Shown here in pieces: positions 41,996 through 49,867 of a stretch of 64,000 nucleotides of DNA. The stretch lies in NCBI GenBank assembly GCA_000466585.1, contig KE993505.1, positions 1 through 64,000 of the forward strand, read 5' to 3'. Positions within the stretch are counted from its first letter, which is position 1, and every line of letters starts with the position of its first letter. Origin of the DNA: Clostridiales bacterium oral taxon 876 str. F0540. Its GTDB lineage: Bacteria; Bacillota; Clostridia; Clostridiales; Clostridiaceae. The notes beneath the pieces are model-generated. The model was not told the origin of the DNA. It did not search any database and saw only the letters and a program-made list of their open reading frames with translations. A program made the position numbers and the translations under genes.

Positions 41996-43243
41996 CTACT
42001 TGTTTTTTCTTCTATTAACAAGCGCAATTACTCTATTCATTTCATTATTAACTATCATATAACCTTCGTCAACACCCATACCTGGCTTAGCAAGACATTG
42101 ATCTGCTCCACAGCCTATAGCAATATTTGTTGTAACTTCTGCAGAACGGTTAGTCTCATTGCAAGTTCCTCCGCAGTAAGCTCCAATACCCTTCTTTTTG
42201 CAGTATAGTATTGATTCGATTATATTGTTAACTCCTCCTAAATCCGGAGTTTTTATTTGAAGCATATGTCCTGCCTTGTTATCAGCAAAGAACACTACAT
42301 CTTCATAAGTGTTGCACCATTCGTCAGCAACTAGTTCTACATTAATTCCTCTATTATCAAGTTCTGCTCTTAAGTCTCTTAAAGCTTCCATCTGTCTTTC
42401 TCTGTGCTCAACGTCCATTGGTCCTTCAATTCTCAAGTGGAATGGCTTTGCAGCTTCTTCTAAGGTTCCTAAGTAATCAGCCATAGCTTTAATATCATTA
42501 TTAAATGCCACACCTATAGTTCCATATACGTCTATATGAAATACCGGAAGATATTGCTCGCTGGTTCTAAGCTTTAATACTCTATCTCTTAACCATCCAA
42601 CATAAGCTAAAAGCTTTTCTCCTTTAAGACCTAATTTGTCTTCAACATGATTTATAAGTGCATGAGGCATAACATCAGCATTTTTAATTATCATTTTATC
42701 TGCATTATCATATCTGTCATCCCCAGATTGAGTAAATATAGGAATTCTCTTAATATCTACTCCAGTATTGTACTCATCTCTAACTACTTCTGCCATAGTA
42801 ACTTTCTTAGACTTAGCTACAGCATCAAGTATAGCTTGAGTTATACCATATCTTATAGCTGTATGAAGTCTCTTTCCATCTATAGTCATGTGATCAAATT
42901 CTTCTGCCAATTCCTTAAAACTTGTTAATTCTCTTCCTATAAGCTTTGGAGCTATTTTTTCTTCAATAACTGGTATAAAATCACCTGCTAAGAATAAAGG
43001 ATCTCTTCCGCCTGCACCTGAGTATTGAACTGCAGCACAATCGCCATGTGCAACCTGGCCATCTTCAAGTATAAGCATAACAGATATTGATTCTCCAGCT
43101 ACTCTTACTGCCTTGAAGCCTTCTGTTACAGTTTCACCTACATATGTGAAACCATCATGCTTTGCTCCTTTTTTTATAGCTCTTTGGTCATCAAAATAAA
43201 ATCCTGTTCTTCCACCAGAACAAACAACATCAATAATTTTCAT
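41996..43243 (-). CDS. mal: Methylaspartate ammonia-lyase
   Basis: A 415-residue enolase-superfamily enzyme that removes ammonia from L-threo-3-methylaspartate, giving mesaconate. The catalytic lysine is in QIKTPDLGG (about residue 331), metal ligands in IDVYGTIG, RIEGPMD and VADEWCN, and GAYCGGTCNETNRSAEVTT is a signature. Length matches the family (413 in the characterised clostridial enzyme as I recall). It lies between glmE and the mesaconase, in pathway order. Confidence 0.97.
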   Translation of the reverse strand: MKIIDVVCSGGRTGFYFDDQRAIKKGAKHDGFTYVGETVTEGFKAVRVAGESISVMLILEDGQVAHGDCAAVQYSGAGGRDPLFLAGDFIPVIEEKIAPKLIGRELTSFKELAEEFDHMTIDGKRLHTAIRYGITQAILDAVAKSKKVTMAEVVRDEYNTGVDIKRIPIFTQSGDDRYDNADKMIIKNADVMPHALINHVEDKLGLKGEKLLAYVGWLRDRVLKLRTSEQYLPVFHIDVYGTIGVAFNNDIKAMADYLGTLEEAAKPFHLRIEGPMDVEHRERQMEALRDLRAELDNRGINVELVADEWCNTYEDVVFFADNKAGHMLQIKTPDLGGVNNIIESILYCKKKGIGAYCGGTCNETNRSAEVTTNIAIGCGADQCLAKPGMGVDEGYMIVNNEMNRVIALVNRRKNK

Positions 43244-43265
43244 AATAATAAACCTTCTTCCGTCA

Positions 43266-43308
43266 AAATATTAATATTATGTTATAGAAAATCCCCTAAG
43301 GGATTTTC
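43266..43308 (-). repeat. Hairpin repeat, glmE-mal gap
   Basis: GAAAATCCC-TTAG-GGGATTTTC hairpin (43287-43308) beside an AATATTAATATT palindrome (near 43266-43279). It is the same core hairpin as at 41929-41950, preceded by ATTAATGAAG. Confidence 0.65.
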
Positions 43309-43323
43309 TTCATTAATTTTTCT

Positions 43324-44778
43324 TTATTTTTCAGGTCTTCCGATAAGCACACCCTTACCAACTGCAAAAATATCATCTATTGTCATTTGGAAGCTAACAT
43401 CTCTTCTTTCGTATTTTCCTCTTTCTTCAAGCTTCTTTCTATTGTATGACTTCAATTCAGCAGTAAATGGAATGTTACCAAATTCTAGGTACCTTACTGC
43501 CCCATTATTATCTCTTGCAGGCATCATCTTACCAGCATTATATTTGCTTGGTGCAAATGGGATATCTACAACTCCAGCAGCGAATGCTTTAACTGTTCCC
43601 ACAGCTAAATCACCATTTCCAAGTTCATATACTTTATCAAGCATGCACTTAGTTTCTGCTTTTATTATAGCAATTTCTGTTTCAAGTTCCTTAGACATTG
43701 GCATTCTCTGCCCTCTCAGTAAATTTAACGCCATCTTTGTTGCCTTTATTCCCTGAGCATTAGCTTCTTTTGTAGGTATTCCTATAGCTTCATGAGGAGT
43801 TTTAACTATTACCTTTGTAGCTCCTGCAAGAGCTGCTGTAGCTGCACCAGTTGAAATAAGGCCAAAAGCCTTAGCTTCATCCTGTGGGAATCCTCCCATC
43901 CATTGATGGAAAACTGTAGTTATATAAACATTATTATATCCATATTGTCTTAAATATTCGTTTGCTTGTTCTTCAAGCGCTCTTATAGCAGCTACGTCTT
44001 GCACTATATTTCCGCATTGTCCGTATCCTATAGTAATATTTTTAACGCCTTGCTCTGCAGCAAGTAATGCTTCAATTATAGCTACCACATTGGAAGTACT
44101 TGGAGGTACCAATGTTCCTGTTAATGGTCCAAATGGTTCTCTATTTATAGCAATTCCTTGTTCTTCATAAAAACCAACAAGTCTATCGCAGTATTGCCAA
44201 TCAAGTATAGATTTTTCCATACTTACACTCTTTGCATATGGAATATTGTATGATATTCCGCCACCCTCATTTGATGTCCATCCTGCCGCATGAATTATTT
44301 CTGAAAGCAATCTAGCATCAGGAGTACCATGTCTAGCTTCAAGAGGAAGATTTACTGCTTCATATACTCTCTTACAGCCTTCCACGCCATGATTTACTCC
44401 CGGAAATCCATTTAAAAGGGAACGTCCTGCTGCTATACTTTCCTTAATACCAACTTCGCATTCATCATATCTATTTTGTCTTGTATAACTATCTATAGTA
44501 GATGGAAGTAAATCTGCTCCGCCTTCATCTTGAAGAAAAGTTAAAAGTTCTATATGTTCATCAATTAATGCGACTCCTGCTCTTGGCTGAGCTAAAGTAA
44601 TTCCTTCTTCTTTAGCCTTTTTAAGTTTAGCCGAAAAATTCTTATGTTCAGGAACTTTCTTTAGATAATCAACTGCTTTGTTTAAATCCACATCTTTTCC
44701 TGTTGGCCATTGGTTTAAAACTTCTTTTCTCTGACTAAAAAATTCTTCCTCTGTTAATCTTTTATTTTTAAGTTCCAT
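43324..44778 (-). CDS. glmE: Glutamate mutase, epsilon subunit (methylaspartate mutase E)
   Basis: GlmE is the TIM-barrel subunit that binds glutamate and, with adenosylcobalamin held between it and GlmS, rearranges L-glutamate to L-threo-3-methylaspartate. QPRAGVALIDEHIELL, RQNRYDECEVGIKES, GWTSNEGGGISYN, REPFGPLTGTLVPPS and GYGQCGNIVQD are typical. The frame opens at 44814, but the start is the ATG at 44778 behind ACAGGAGG, giving 484 residues, the normal length; the open region upstream is the hairpin spacer. Confidence 0.97.
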   Translation of the reverse strand: MELKNKRLTEEEFFSQRKEVLNQWPTGKDVDLNKAVDYLKKVPEHKNFSAKLKKAKEEGITLAQPRAGVALIDEHIELLTFLQDEGGADLLPSTIDSYTRQNRYDECEVGIKESIAAGRSLLNGFPGVNHGVEGCKRVYEAVNLPLEARHGTPDARLLSEIIHAAGWTSNEGGGISYNIPYAKSVSMEKSILDWQYCDRLVGFYEEQGIAINREPFGPLTGTLVPPSTSNVVAIIEALLAAEQGVKNITIGYGQCGNIVQDVAAIRALEEQANEYLRQYGYNNVYITTVFHQWMGGFPQDEAKAFGLISTGAATAALAGATKVIVKTPHEAIGIPTKEANAQGIKATKMALNLLRGQRMPMSKELETEIAIIKAETKCMLDKVYELGNGDLAVGTVKAFAAGVVDIPFAPSKYNAGKMMPARDNNGAVRYLEFGNIPFTAELKSYNRKKLEERGKYERRDVSFQMTIDDIFAVGKGVLIGRPEK

Positions 44779-44806
44779 TATTACCCTCCTGTAATCCTTA
44801 TAGGTC

Positions 44807-44829
44807 CATAACAATTATTAATTGTTATG
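44807..44829 (-). repeat. Palindrome flanked by duplicated ribosome binding sites, glmL-glmE gap
   Basis: An 11-bp hairpin (CATAACAATTA / TAATTGTTATG) sits between two copies of ACAGGAGG (44784-44791 and 44830-44837). Only the copy nearer glmE has a start codon after it, as in the tandem cassette at 12175-12345. Confidence 0.6.
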
Positions 44830-44838
44830 CCTCCTGTA

Positions 44839-46230
44839 TTATGACAACTCAATTAGATACTTTTTCATAATTCTAACAGCCATATCTGGATATTCCTCTG
44901 CTAATAGTCCCATAGCAGACATTATATAAGTTTTATCTAATAAATATCCAGGTGCCTGCGGTTTCAAATATGTTGGGCTATTCACGTCGAAACTTCCTGC
45001 TTTAAGTATTTCAGCCGGATTATTACTGTGAACAAGTACTCCTCCTGTACCAATAAAGTATTTTACTGGAAGTAAGTCCTTACCAACCTGTGAATATATA
45101 ATTCCCATAGGAGTGTATACGCTTTCAATTACTCCTACATGCCTCTCCATTGCCATATCAGTTGCTACCTTTGCCATGGCTTCATCAAATCTTATTTCTT
45201 CTTCTGTATCAGGTACCATCCTTATATTCTGAGAACGATGCTTACAGTTTTCTTCTACATTGATACTTTTATCCTTCAGATATTTCTGGATTTTCCTTGT
45301 TCCTGCGGCTTCCCAAAGAGAAAGTGCAGAATACCTCATTCCAAGATCTCCTTCAACGGTTCTTTTAGCAAAAGGTTCCTCAAGACCTCTCAAGGTAACT
45401 CCAGGTTTAGAAGGTTCTCCATCTGCGATGGAATGTATATCAGTTGTCGCACCACCTATATCCACTACAACTAAATCTCCTATACCTTCCTCTTTATCGC
45501 TGCCTTCACTTAAAACTCGTGCCGCTTTAAGCACAGCTGCAGGAGTAGGCATTAAAATTCCGCTTATAAAATTCTCAGCGTTTTTCATACCTTTAGCTTC
45601 TATAATCTTATCCATAAATATTTTTCTAATTTCTTCTCTAGCTGGCTCTACATTTAGTACATTCAATTTGGGCATAACATTTTCTGTAATTCTGTAGTAT
45701 ATATCTGTTTTACTAAATATATTTTCTATTTCATCAACCGCTACCTTATTTCCTGCAACTACTATTGGAAGCTTTATGCCTCCATCAGCCAACATTTTAG
45801 CATTATGAATTATACAGTCCTTATTTCCGCCATCTGTCCCGCCGGCTAAAAGCACAATATCTAGATTAGAATTTTTTATTTCTTCAATTTCCCTGGAAGT
45901 TAATTCATAACTATATACTTTAAGCACTCTGGCACCAGCTCCAAGAGCAGCTCTTTTAGCAGCTTCCGCAGTTAACTCTGGTACTAATCCTATAGCAACC
46001 ATCTTTAAGCCGCCTGCTGCTGAAGAACAAGCTAGTTTCTTTACGAACTCTACATTTTTCCCTTCAAGCTGTTTCATTAGCTTATCGTATGACTTATTAA
46101 AGCCTATCATAATATCACTTTCTACAGTTGTTATATCTTTTGCAGTGGCTAATATTTCTTCATTTTCAATATCAACTGCTGTAAGTTTTGTATATGTGCT
46201 TCCAAAATCAATAAGCAAATATGCTTTCAT
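44839..46230 (-). CDS. glmL: Glutamate mutase accessory protein GlmL (MutL)
   Basis: A 463-residue ASKHA-type ATPase encoded between the two mutase subunits; it is thought to act as a chaperone or reactivase for the B12 enzyme. The N-terminal LIDFGSTYTKLTAVD phosphate loop, LLAGGTDGGN and VVDIGGATTDIHSI are conserved. The frame opens at a GTG (46239) inside AGGAGTG; the ATG at 46230, six bases later, is the likely start. Confidence 0.94.
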   Translation of the reverse strand: MKAYLLIDFGSTYTKLTAVDIENEEILATAKDITTVESDIMIGFNKSYDKLMKQLEGKNVEFVKKLACSSAAGGLKMVAIGLVPELTAEAAKRAALGAGARVLKVYSYELTSREIEEIKNSNLDIVLLAGGTDGGNKDCIIHNAKMLADGGIKLPIVVAGNKVAVDEIENIFSKTDIYYRITENVMPKLNVLNVEPAREEIRKIFMDKIIEAKGMKNAENFISGILMPTPAAVLKAARVLSEGSDKEEGIGDLVVVDIGGATTDIHSIADGEPSKPGVTLRGLEEPFAKRTVEGDLGMRYSALSLWEAAGTRKIQKYLKDKSINVEENCKHRSQNIRMVPDTEEEIRFDEAMAKVATDMAMERHVGVIESVYTPMGIIYSQVGKDLLPVKYFIGTGGVLVHSNNPAEILKAGSFDVNSPTYLKPQAPGYLLDKTYIMSAMGLLAEEYPDMAVRIMKKYLIELS

Positions 46231-46326
46231 TTTTATCACTCCTAAACTAAGAAATCAGTAACTAAGAGCTTTTGTTCATCTTTTTAGTTCTCTTCAGTTT
46301 TGTTAATCTTCATTCTTAATTTTTAA

Positions 46327-46731
46327 TTACTCACCTAAGTCTTCTCTTAAATCCCTTACAGCTATTTCTGTTGATGTTCCTGGTGGGTAAACTCTATCAA
46401 ATCCCATTTGTATAAATCTATTATAGACATCTTCCCAGTTTTGCTTTCCTACGACTATATTTCCACCTACATATAGCTTTATCCCTTTAAGTCCTGCTTC
46501 GTCACATTTTTCTCTTAATCCTCTGCAGTCAATTTCGCCATGTCCATATAGTGAAGATACTAGTATTGCATCTGCATTTGTTTCTACAGCTGCATTAATA
46601 AAATCCTCTTGTGGGGAAAGGACTCCTATATTTATAACGTTGTAGCCAGCTTCAGTTAATGCATGATTTAAAATTTTGTTTCCTACCGCATGACAGTCTG
46701 ATCCAATTACACCAAGAACTATAGTTTTCAT
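46327..46731 (-). CDS. glmS: Glutamate mutase, sigma (B12-binding) subunit
   Basis: GlmS (MutS of glutamate mutase, 134 residues) binds adenosylcobalamin. The DxHxxG motif is SDCHAVG (residues 11-17, His supplies the lower cobalt ligand); SSLYGHG and YVGGNIVVG complete the B12 signature. It is not glucosamine-6-phosphate synthase despite the shared symbol. The first enzyme gene of the operon, it starts 34 bases after the regulator gene. Confidence 0.97.
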   Translation of the reverse strand: MKTIVLGVIGSDCHAVGNKILNHALTEAGYNVINIGVLSPQEDFINAAVETNADAILVSSLYGHGEIDCRGLREKCDEAGLKGIKLYVGGNIVVGKQNWEDVYNRFIQMGFDRVYPPGTSTEIAVRDLREDLGE

Positions 46732-46765
46732 TTTATTCCTCCTGTATTATAATAACTGCGTGTTA

Positions 46766-47734
46766 TTATTTTTGATAATTTATTTCTACAATTTTAGATT
46801 TTAGAGCTTTTACTGATCCATTATCTAAACTGTATAAAAATCTTATAATTTCTTTATTGTGCTCGTTATACTTCTTAACTTCATTGTATCTTCCTGGTGA
46901 TACAATGAGTACATCTGAGTTATTTACTATTGTTTTTAATTCTTCCTCATTTTGCGTATTAGAATACACAATATTTAAATTTCCAAGTCCTGCTTCTTCT
47001 AAAGCTCCTCTTATTTTAAATTTAAATTCCTCTGATATACAAACAAATCCAAACTTAACCCCATCTGGGAATCTTGCAATTTTTACTATTGTTCCCAAAT
47101 CTGGATTTATGGCTACTCCAAGTACATCTCGTCCAAAATTTCTCGTAAGCTCTTTGACTTCATTTACATGATTAAAAGTAGCTATTATAACTTGTGACTT
47201 TTCAATGGTTTCCTTAGTTTTATTATTCATTTCCGACAAATCTGCTAATGTAAGCGGAGCAATATTCATATTTGTACTGCTGCTTAACTGCTGACTAAAC
47301 ATTTTAGCTTGTTCAACATTACATTCAACATAAACCGCCGTCATCTTACTCATATGTTCTTTTTTCTCTTCTACCCTTTGTGCTACAATATCAAGAAACT
47401 CATCCGCATCCATTCCAATTTCTAATGCTTCTTCAAGTCCTAAATCTACAAATTTAATTATTTTTTCTTTGATGCCTTCAGTTTTCCAGGGTTTAGCTTC
47501 CTCAGCTACAAAGGTTCCTCGGCCTTGATAAGATTTTAGCACACCATCTTGTTCCAGTTCCTTATAAGCTGTACTTACAGTATTTCTGCTAAGCTTTAAT
47601 TTCTCAGAAAGCTCTCTTTCTGTAGGCATTTTACTTCCAACCTTGAGAGAGCCATTTCTTATAAGGTCCATTATTTGTTTCTTTACTTGTAAATAAAGTG
47701 GGACTCCACTTTCTTTATTTAGTTGTATTTCTAT
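46766..47734 (-). CDS. GntR-family transcriptional regulator of the glutamate operon
   Basis: The N-terminal winged helix is complete only if translation begins upstream of the first ATG (47671). In frame, the peptide EIQLNKESGVPLYLQVKKQI precedes it and is the usual GntR beginning. The sole well-placed ribosome binding site, GGAGGG, lies seven bases before an ATA at 47732-47734, so a rare ATA start (or the neighbouring ATT) is proposed, giving 322 residues. Residues about 40-70 (PTERELSEKLKLSRNTVSTAYKELEQDGVL) are the recognition helices. The about 220-residue C-terminal domain is not FadR or UTRA as far as I can tell; it resembles a periplasmic-binding-like fold weakly. Probable ligand: glutamate or a pathway intermediate (inference). 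Confidence 0.82.
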   Translation of the reverse strand: MEIQLNKESGVPLYLQVKKQIMDLIRNGSLKVGSKMPTERELSEKLKLSRNTVSTAYKELEQDGVLKSYQGRGTFVAEEAKPWKTEGIKEKIIKFVDLGLEEALEIGMDADEFLDIVAQRVEEKKEHMSKMTAVYVECNVEQAKMFSQQLSSSTNMNIAPLTLADLSEMNNKTKETIEKSQVIIATFNHVNEVKELTRNFGRDVLGVAINPDLGTIVKIARFPDGVKFGFVCISEEFKFKIRGALEEAGLGNLNIVYSNTQNEEELKTIVNNSDVLIVSPGRYNEVKKYNEHNKEIIRFLYSLDNGSVKALKSKIVEINYQK

Positions 47735-47840
47735 ACTAATCCCTCCAAACCTAATAATCCACTCACAAAAACTTTACTTATCTAGAGCACTTGTCTCTAA
47801 CAAAAATGTTTTCTGAGCTGCCTCTCAAGATTAATGGACT

Positions 47841-47856
47841 AATGGATTAATCCATT
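47841..47856. promoter_or_regulatory. Operator-like palindrome of the glutamate operon
   Basis: AATGGATTAATCCATT is a perfect 16-bp palindrome about 10 bases downstream of the -10 box, so over or just after the start of transcription. A further TGGACTAATGG copy overlaps it on one side. Likely site for the GntR protein, which would repress itself and the operon. Confidence 0.6.
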
Positions 47857-47866
47857 GATCAACTTA

Positions 47867-47895
47867 ATAATACCACATTAGAATACTAACTTCAA
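47867..47895 (-). promoter_or_regulatory. Sigma-A promoter of the GntR-glm-mal-fum-cit operon
   Basis: On the minus strand TTGAAG (47890-47895), 17-base spacer and TATTAT (47867-47872). It gives a 5' leader of about 125 bases. No cobalamin riboswitch is recognisable in the leader. Confidence 0.75.
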
Positions 47896-47968
47896 TAAGT
47901 TTTAAGAGAATTTGAAATTTTTATTTCATTTTTTCAAGGTTATGATTGCAAAACATCAGTCTAATTTA

Positions 47969-48004
47969 AAAAGCGACATATTTCCAAGGAAATATGTCGC
48001 TTTT
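47969..48004 (-). terminator. Terminator of cwlD
   Basis: A perfect 17-bp stem (AAAAGCGACATATTTCC and complement) with a two-base loop, followed by TTTT, nine bases past the cwlD stop. Confidence 0.9.
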
Positions 48005-48013
48005 ATAGATTGC

Positions 48014-48730
48014 TTAATCTTCATTAAAGTAATCTTCTATGGATTTAGTTAGAGAATCAGTCAGTTTATCTTGATATTTTTCATCTTTTAGTTTTAATTC
48101 CTCCTCATAGTTAGACAAGAAACCACACTCTACAATTACGGAAGGCATTTTATCGTTACATCTTAGTATTTTATAATTATCCTTAGCTGGCTTTTCTACT
48201 CTCTTATTATCTTTATCTAAATGGATTCTGAAGTTTTCTTGTATTATGTGGGCTAAAAGCTTGCTTTCCTTAAAATCAGAATACCATACTTGAGCCCCGT
48301 AATATTTGCCTTGAGGAAAATGATTTTGATGAATACTTATAAACATATCTACATCTGACTTTTCTTTAATTTTACATCTATTTGATAAGTCCTCTGCTTT
48401 CTTACTGCTATACTTTTTTGATCCATTTAATAGATCATTGTCACCTTCTCTTATCATTATAACATTGTATCCTTTTTTAACGAGCTTTTCTTTTAGTTTT
48501 AAACTTATCTGAAGGTTAATATCCTTTTCCTTTATACCAGTTTTGCCTTCAGCACCTCCGTCATAACCACCATGCCCAGCATCAATCAATATTGTTTTTT
48601 TAGTATCCTTAGTATTGATTTCTGCTTTTACATTACTACCACTAAAAATTATACTTCCCATTAGTGTTAATATTGTCAATGCTGCAATGAAACTATACTT
48701 TATTTTCAAATTTATATTATAAAGCAACAA
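48014..48730 (-). CDS. cwlD: N-acetylmuramoyl-L-alanine amidase CwlD
   Basis: A 238-residue exported zinc amidase (Amidase_3). A signal/anchor lies at about 11-35. The metal ligands are in IDAGHGGYDGGAEG (His), GIKEKDINLQ (Glu) and ISIHQNH (His); the catalytic glutamate is in VIVECGFLSN. CwlD makes muramic-delta-lactam in spore cortex, needed for germination. The start is TTG at 48730 after GGGAGGG; a second TTG follows at once. It lies downstream of rplM-rpsI, its common place in clostridia and bacilli. Confidence 0.93.
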   Translation of the reverse strand: MLLYNINLKIKYSFIAALTILTLMGSIIFSGSNVKAEINTKDTKKTILIDAGHGGYDGGAEGKTGIKEKDINLQISLKLKEKLVKKGYNVIMIREGDNDLLNGSKKYSSKKAEDLSNRCKIKEKSDVDMFISIHQNHFPQGKYYGAQVWYSDFKESKLLAHIIQENFRIHLDKDNKRVEKPAKDNYKILRCNDKMPSVIVECGFLSNYEEELKLKDEKYQDKLTDSLTKSIEDYFNED

Positions 48731-48853
48731 AATCCCTCCCTTTAAAGCAATAAAATAATATTTATGCCGATTATTTTTATTGTATGCTATAACATAAATT
48801 TTAATTTATTAAACTATTGGTAAAACTAAAATTTTATTTATTCAAAAAAATAA

Positions 48854-48878
48854 AAAAAGAGGAAAATATCCTCTTTTT
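48854..48878 (-). terminator. Terminator of rplM-rpsI
   Basis: AAAAAGAGGA / TCCTCTTTTT stem with long T-run (TTTTTTTATTTTTTT) in the minus direction. Confidence 0.92.
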
Positions 48879-48883
48879 GTATA

Positions 48884-49276
48884 CTATCTCTTTGAGAATT
48901 GTGGAGCTCTTCTAGCTTTCTTAAGACCGTATTTCTTTCTTTCCTTCATTCTTGGATCTCTTGTTACGAAACCAGCTTTTTTAAGCTCAGGTCTAAGATT
49001 TTCATCAGCTTTCATTAATGCTCTAGTAATACCATGTCTGATAGCTCCAGCTTGACCTGTGAATCCACCACCGTGAACATTAACTATTACATCAAACTTT
49101 TCTTTAGTTCCAGTTAATACTAATGGTTGATTAACTATGAATCTTAATGTTTCTAATCCAAAATAGTTTTCTATATCTCTCTTATTGATTGTAACTTTAC
49201 CTTCTCCTGGTACAAGTCTAACTCTTGCTATAGATTTTTTTCTTCTACCAGTTCCGAAATATTGAACTTTAGCCAT
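48884..49276 (-). CDS. rpsI: 30S ribosomal protein S9
   Basis: A 130-residue S9 protein. The N-terminal YFGTGRRKKSIARVRL and the C-terminal tail ending in FSKR, which reaches the P-site tRNA, are characteristic. Encoded 24 bases after rplM, the conserved L13-S9 pair. Confidence 0.98.
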   Translation of the reverse strand: MAKVQYFGTGRRKKSIARVRLVPGEGKVTINKRDIENYFGLETLRFIVNQPLVLTGTKEKFDVIVNVHGGGFTGQAGAIRHGITRALMKADENLRPELKKAGFVTRDPRMKERKKYGLKKARRAPQFSKR

Positions 49277-49300
49277 TATTAATCCTCCCTTTGCTTCCGA

Positions 49301-49735
49301 TTAGTACTTTAACTCAAGTACTTCTGGTTTTTGTGCTTCGTGATTGTGCTCAGCACCTCTATATACCTTTAATTTTTTAAGCATATCTCTTCCTAAAGGT
49401 CCATCAGGAAGCATTCTTCTTACTGCTTCATGGAAAGCAAATTCAGGTTTCTTTGCTAAAACTTCTTTATAAGGAGTTTCCTTTAATCCACCTGGATATA
49501 ATGAGTGATGTCTCATCATCTTTTGTTCAAGTTTCTTTCCAGTTAAAACAACTTTTTCAGCGTTTATAATAATTACGAAATCTCCAGTATCAACGTTTGG
49601 TGTAAATACTGGTTTATGTTTTCCTCTTAATATTGTTGCAACTTGGCTAGCTACTCTTCCTAGTGGCTTTCCAGCTGCATCGATAACATACCATTTTCTT
49701 TCAACTTCATTTTTCTTTGCTAAGTATGATTTCAT
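49301..49735 (-). CDS. rplM: 50S ribosomal protein L13
   Basis: A 144-residue L13 with KWYVIDAAGKPLGRVAS, the central HKPVFTPNVDTGDFVI and RMLPDGPLGRDMLKKLKVY motifs. The start follows GGGAGGG. Transcribed from its own consensus promoter with a leader that probably allows feedback by L13. Confidence 0.98.
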   Translation of the reverse strand: MKSYLAKKNEVERKWYVIDAAGKPLGRVASQVATILRGKHKPVFTPNVDTGDFVIIINAEKVVLTGKKLEQKMMRHHSLYPGGLKETPYKEVLAKKPEFAFHEAVRRMLPDGPLGRDMLKKLKVYRGAEHNHEAQKPEVLELKY

Positions 49736-49737
49736 CT

Positions 49738-49822
49738 TTTTCCCTCCCTGAGCTCTACATAAAAACGTTTATCTATGTCAAGATCCGGGGCTAGTGGATC
49801 TTATACACTACGTAATACAACA
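49738..49822 (-). promoter_or_regulatory. L13 leader RNA
   Basis: The transcript between the promoter and rplM contains a central hairpin AAGATCC-N9-GGATCTT and ends at the ribosome binding site. Position and size agree with the Firmicutes L13 leader; I could not compare it base by base. Confidence 0.5.
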
Positions 49823-49828
49823 TTATTC

Positions 49829-49857
49829 ATTATAATACATTCTACCAGGTGTGTCAA
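49829..49857 (-). promoter_or_regulatory. Consensus sigma-A promoter of rplM-rpsI
   Basis: Perfect TTGACA (49852-49857), 17-base spacer, perfect TATAAT (49829-49834) on the minus strand, right after the truA stop. Confidence 0.93.
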
Positions 49858-49867
49858 TAAATTTCCT

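Noticed and set aside
46327..46731. glmS as glucosamine-6-phosphate synthase or mutS as mismatch repair
   Set aside because: Size and the DxHxxG B12 motif show it is the glutamate mutase sigma subunit; names coincide only.
47740..47866. Cobalamin riboswitch in front of the B12-dependent glutamate mutase operon
   Set aside because: No B12-box-like or GCCACTG sequence was found in the leader.
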